A stretch of 7,110 bases of DNA from Burkholderiales bacterium. GTDB lineage: Bacteria; Pseudomonadota; Gammaproteobacteria; Burkholderiales; Burkholderiaceae_C. The DNA is taken from contig CANFYD010000189.1 in the NCBI GenBank assembly GCA_947450745.1, positions 1 to 7,110 of the forward strand. The letters run 5' to 3'. This document shows positions 6,471 to 7,110 of the stretch, piece after piece (the first letter of the stretch is position 1; every line of letters begins with the position of its first letter). The notes beneath the pieces are model-generated. The model had not been told where the DNA came from and searched no databases. It saw only the letters and a list, made by a program, of their open reading frames with translations. Made by a program: the position numbers and the translations under genes.

Positions 6471-7055
6471 TCAACGAATACTGGTAATGTAATGCGATAA
6501 GTTCTCGATATCGGCGTCACTCAATGTTTGCGCCACACTGGTCATATTACCGGCATCATTGGTACGAGTACGAGCCTTGAAATCCTTCAATTGTTTCACG
6601 ACGTAATCGTATTGCTGGCCGGCCACCTTGGGTATTTCGTTCTGCCCCGCAAAAGCACCCAAGTGGCACATGGCACACAGCGTTTCGTTGGCCTTGGCCA
6701 TGCCCAGCTTGATCTTGTCGGGATCTGCTTGGAAGCTGGACGGTTTGGGCACTTGAGCCGCAAAGTAATTACCGATGTCTATCATGTCTTGCCGACTCAA
6801 AGGCAGCGCCATCGGCGTCATGATTTCATGCGTGCGACGGCCCTCCTTGTAATCCTTCAGCTGAATGTAGATATAACGCCAGGACTGACCGGCCAAATTC
6901 GGGAAGGTGCCCACCATGGAATTACCGTCAACCCCGTGGCAAGCGGCGCAAACTTGCGATTTGACACGCCCGGCCTCAACATCCTGCGCCGTGGCTGGCG
7001 CATGCACGGCGACCGCCAGCACGATGGCCATTAAAATATTCGAACTCTTGAACAT
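6471..7055 (-). CDS. Dihaem c4-like periplasmic cytochrome c
   Basis: A 194-residue exported protein with two tandem class I cytochrome domains. The signal peptide core (ILMAIVLAVAVHA) ends near ATA (21-23). The first haem site is CAACH (36-40), with M79 in HEIMT, or less likely M82, as axial ligand. The second is CAMCH (127-131), with M171 in NMTSVA as likely ligand. Length and two-domain plan fit cytochrome c4, a soluble or membrane-associated electron carrier to terminal oxidases. The N-terminal domain shares its PNLAGQ...QLKDYK.GRRTHEIM layout with the monohaem cytochrome at 2614-2952, suggesting common ancestry. AGAGG (7065-7069) sits 9 bases before the ATG. It is the first gene of the visible minus-strand operon; a strong hairpin lies just 5' of its ribosome-binding site. 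Whether other genes precede it lies beyond the window edge. Confidence 0.92.
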   Translation of the reverse strand: MFKSSNILMAIVLAVAVHAPATAQDVEAGRVKSQVCAACHGVDGNSMVGTFPNLAGQSWRYIYIQLKDYKEGRRTHEIMTPMALPLSRQDMIDIGNYFAAQVPKPSSFQADPDKIKLGMAKANETLCAMCHLGAFAGQNEIPKVAGQQYDYVVKQLKDFKARTRTNDAGNMTSVAQTLSDADIENLSHYITSIR

Positions 7056-7073
7056 TGATCGTTGCCTCTGATA

Positions 7074-7108
7074 AATTCAATAGCCGCCTCACGGGCGGCT
7101 ATTGAATT
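7074..7108. terminator. Perfect 15-bp hairpin just upstream of the dihaem cytochrome c gene
   Basis: AATTCAATAGCCGCC (7074-7088) and GGCGGCTATTGAATT (7094-7108) pair perfectly around the loop TCACG. A GC-rich centre with AT-rich ends is typical of bidirectional terminators. On the minus strand the stem is followed by TATCAGAGG rather than a U-run, so termination in that direction would be weak; the plus-strand downstream sequence is cut off by the window edge. The stem ends four bases before AGAGG, the ribosome-binding site of the cytochrome gene, so it could instead be part of that gene's leader. Confidence 0.65.
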
Positions 7109-7110
7109 CA

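Overview
The window is GC-rich DNA with gene families, codon use and a REP-like repeat typical of a Pseudomonadota chromosome. Protein style suggests a betaproteobacterium, probably Burkholderiales; this is an impression from the proteins, not a computed placement. All complete genes lie on the minus strand and encode exported or membrane proteins of quinoprotein and cytochrome metabolism. I see no RNA genes, CRISPR arrays, insertion sequences or transposase genes.

Layout from left to right. Bases 1-230 hold the 3' end of a plus-strand gene, probably an HDOD-domain signalling protein. It converges on the block through a 120-bp GTAG-type REP pair (265-384). Then, all on the minus strand: a TonB-dependent outer-membrane receptor closely resembling E. 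coli PqqU/YncD, the pyrroloquinoline quinone (PQQ) importer (404-2614); a small monohaem cytochrome c whose stop overlaps the receptor start as TGATG (2614-2952); a strong intrinsic-terminator-like hairpin (2970-3007); a periplasmic sorbosone/glucose-dehydrogenase-family quinoprotein (3054-4337); a 583-bp non-coding stretch with small inverted and direct repeats (4338-4920); a seven-bladed YVTN beta-propeller protein (4921-5868); a cytochrome b561 (5906-6448); a dihaem c4-like cytochrome (6471-7055); and a perfect 15-bp hairpin in the leader of that last gene (7074-7108).

Transcription runs right to left, so there appear to be two units: dihaem cytochrome c - b561 - beta-propeller, then quinoprotein dehydrogenase - (hairpin) - cytochrome c - PqqU. 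The most economical reading is a PQQ acquisition and use module. PqqU would import external PQQ, the dehydrogenase would use it in the periplasm, and the cytochromes would carry electrons toward the quinone pool or oxidases. The beta-propeller resembles a family known from PQQ-linked gene clusters. No PQQ biosynthesis gene (pqqA-E) is visible, but the window is too small to say the genome lacks them. The receptor-dehydrogenase-cytochrome linkage and the unusual leader hairpins are the main points worth following up.
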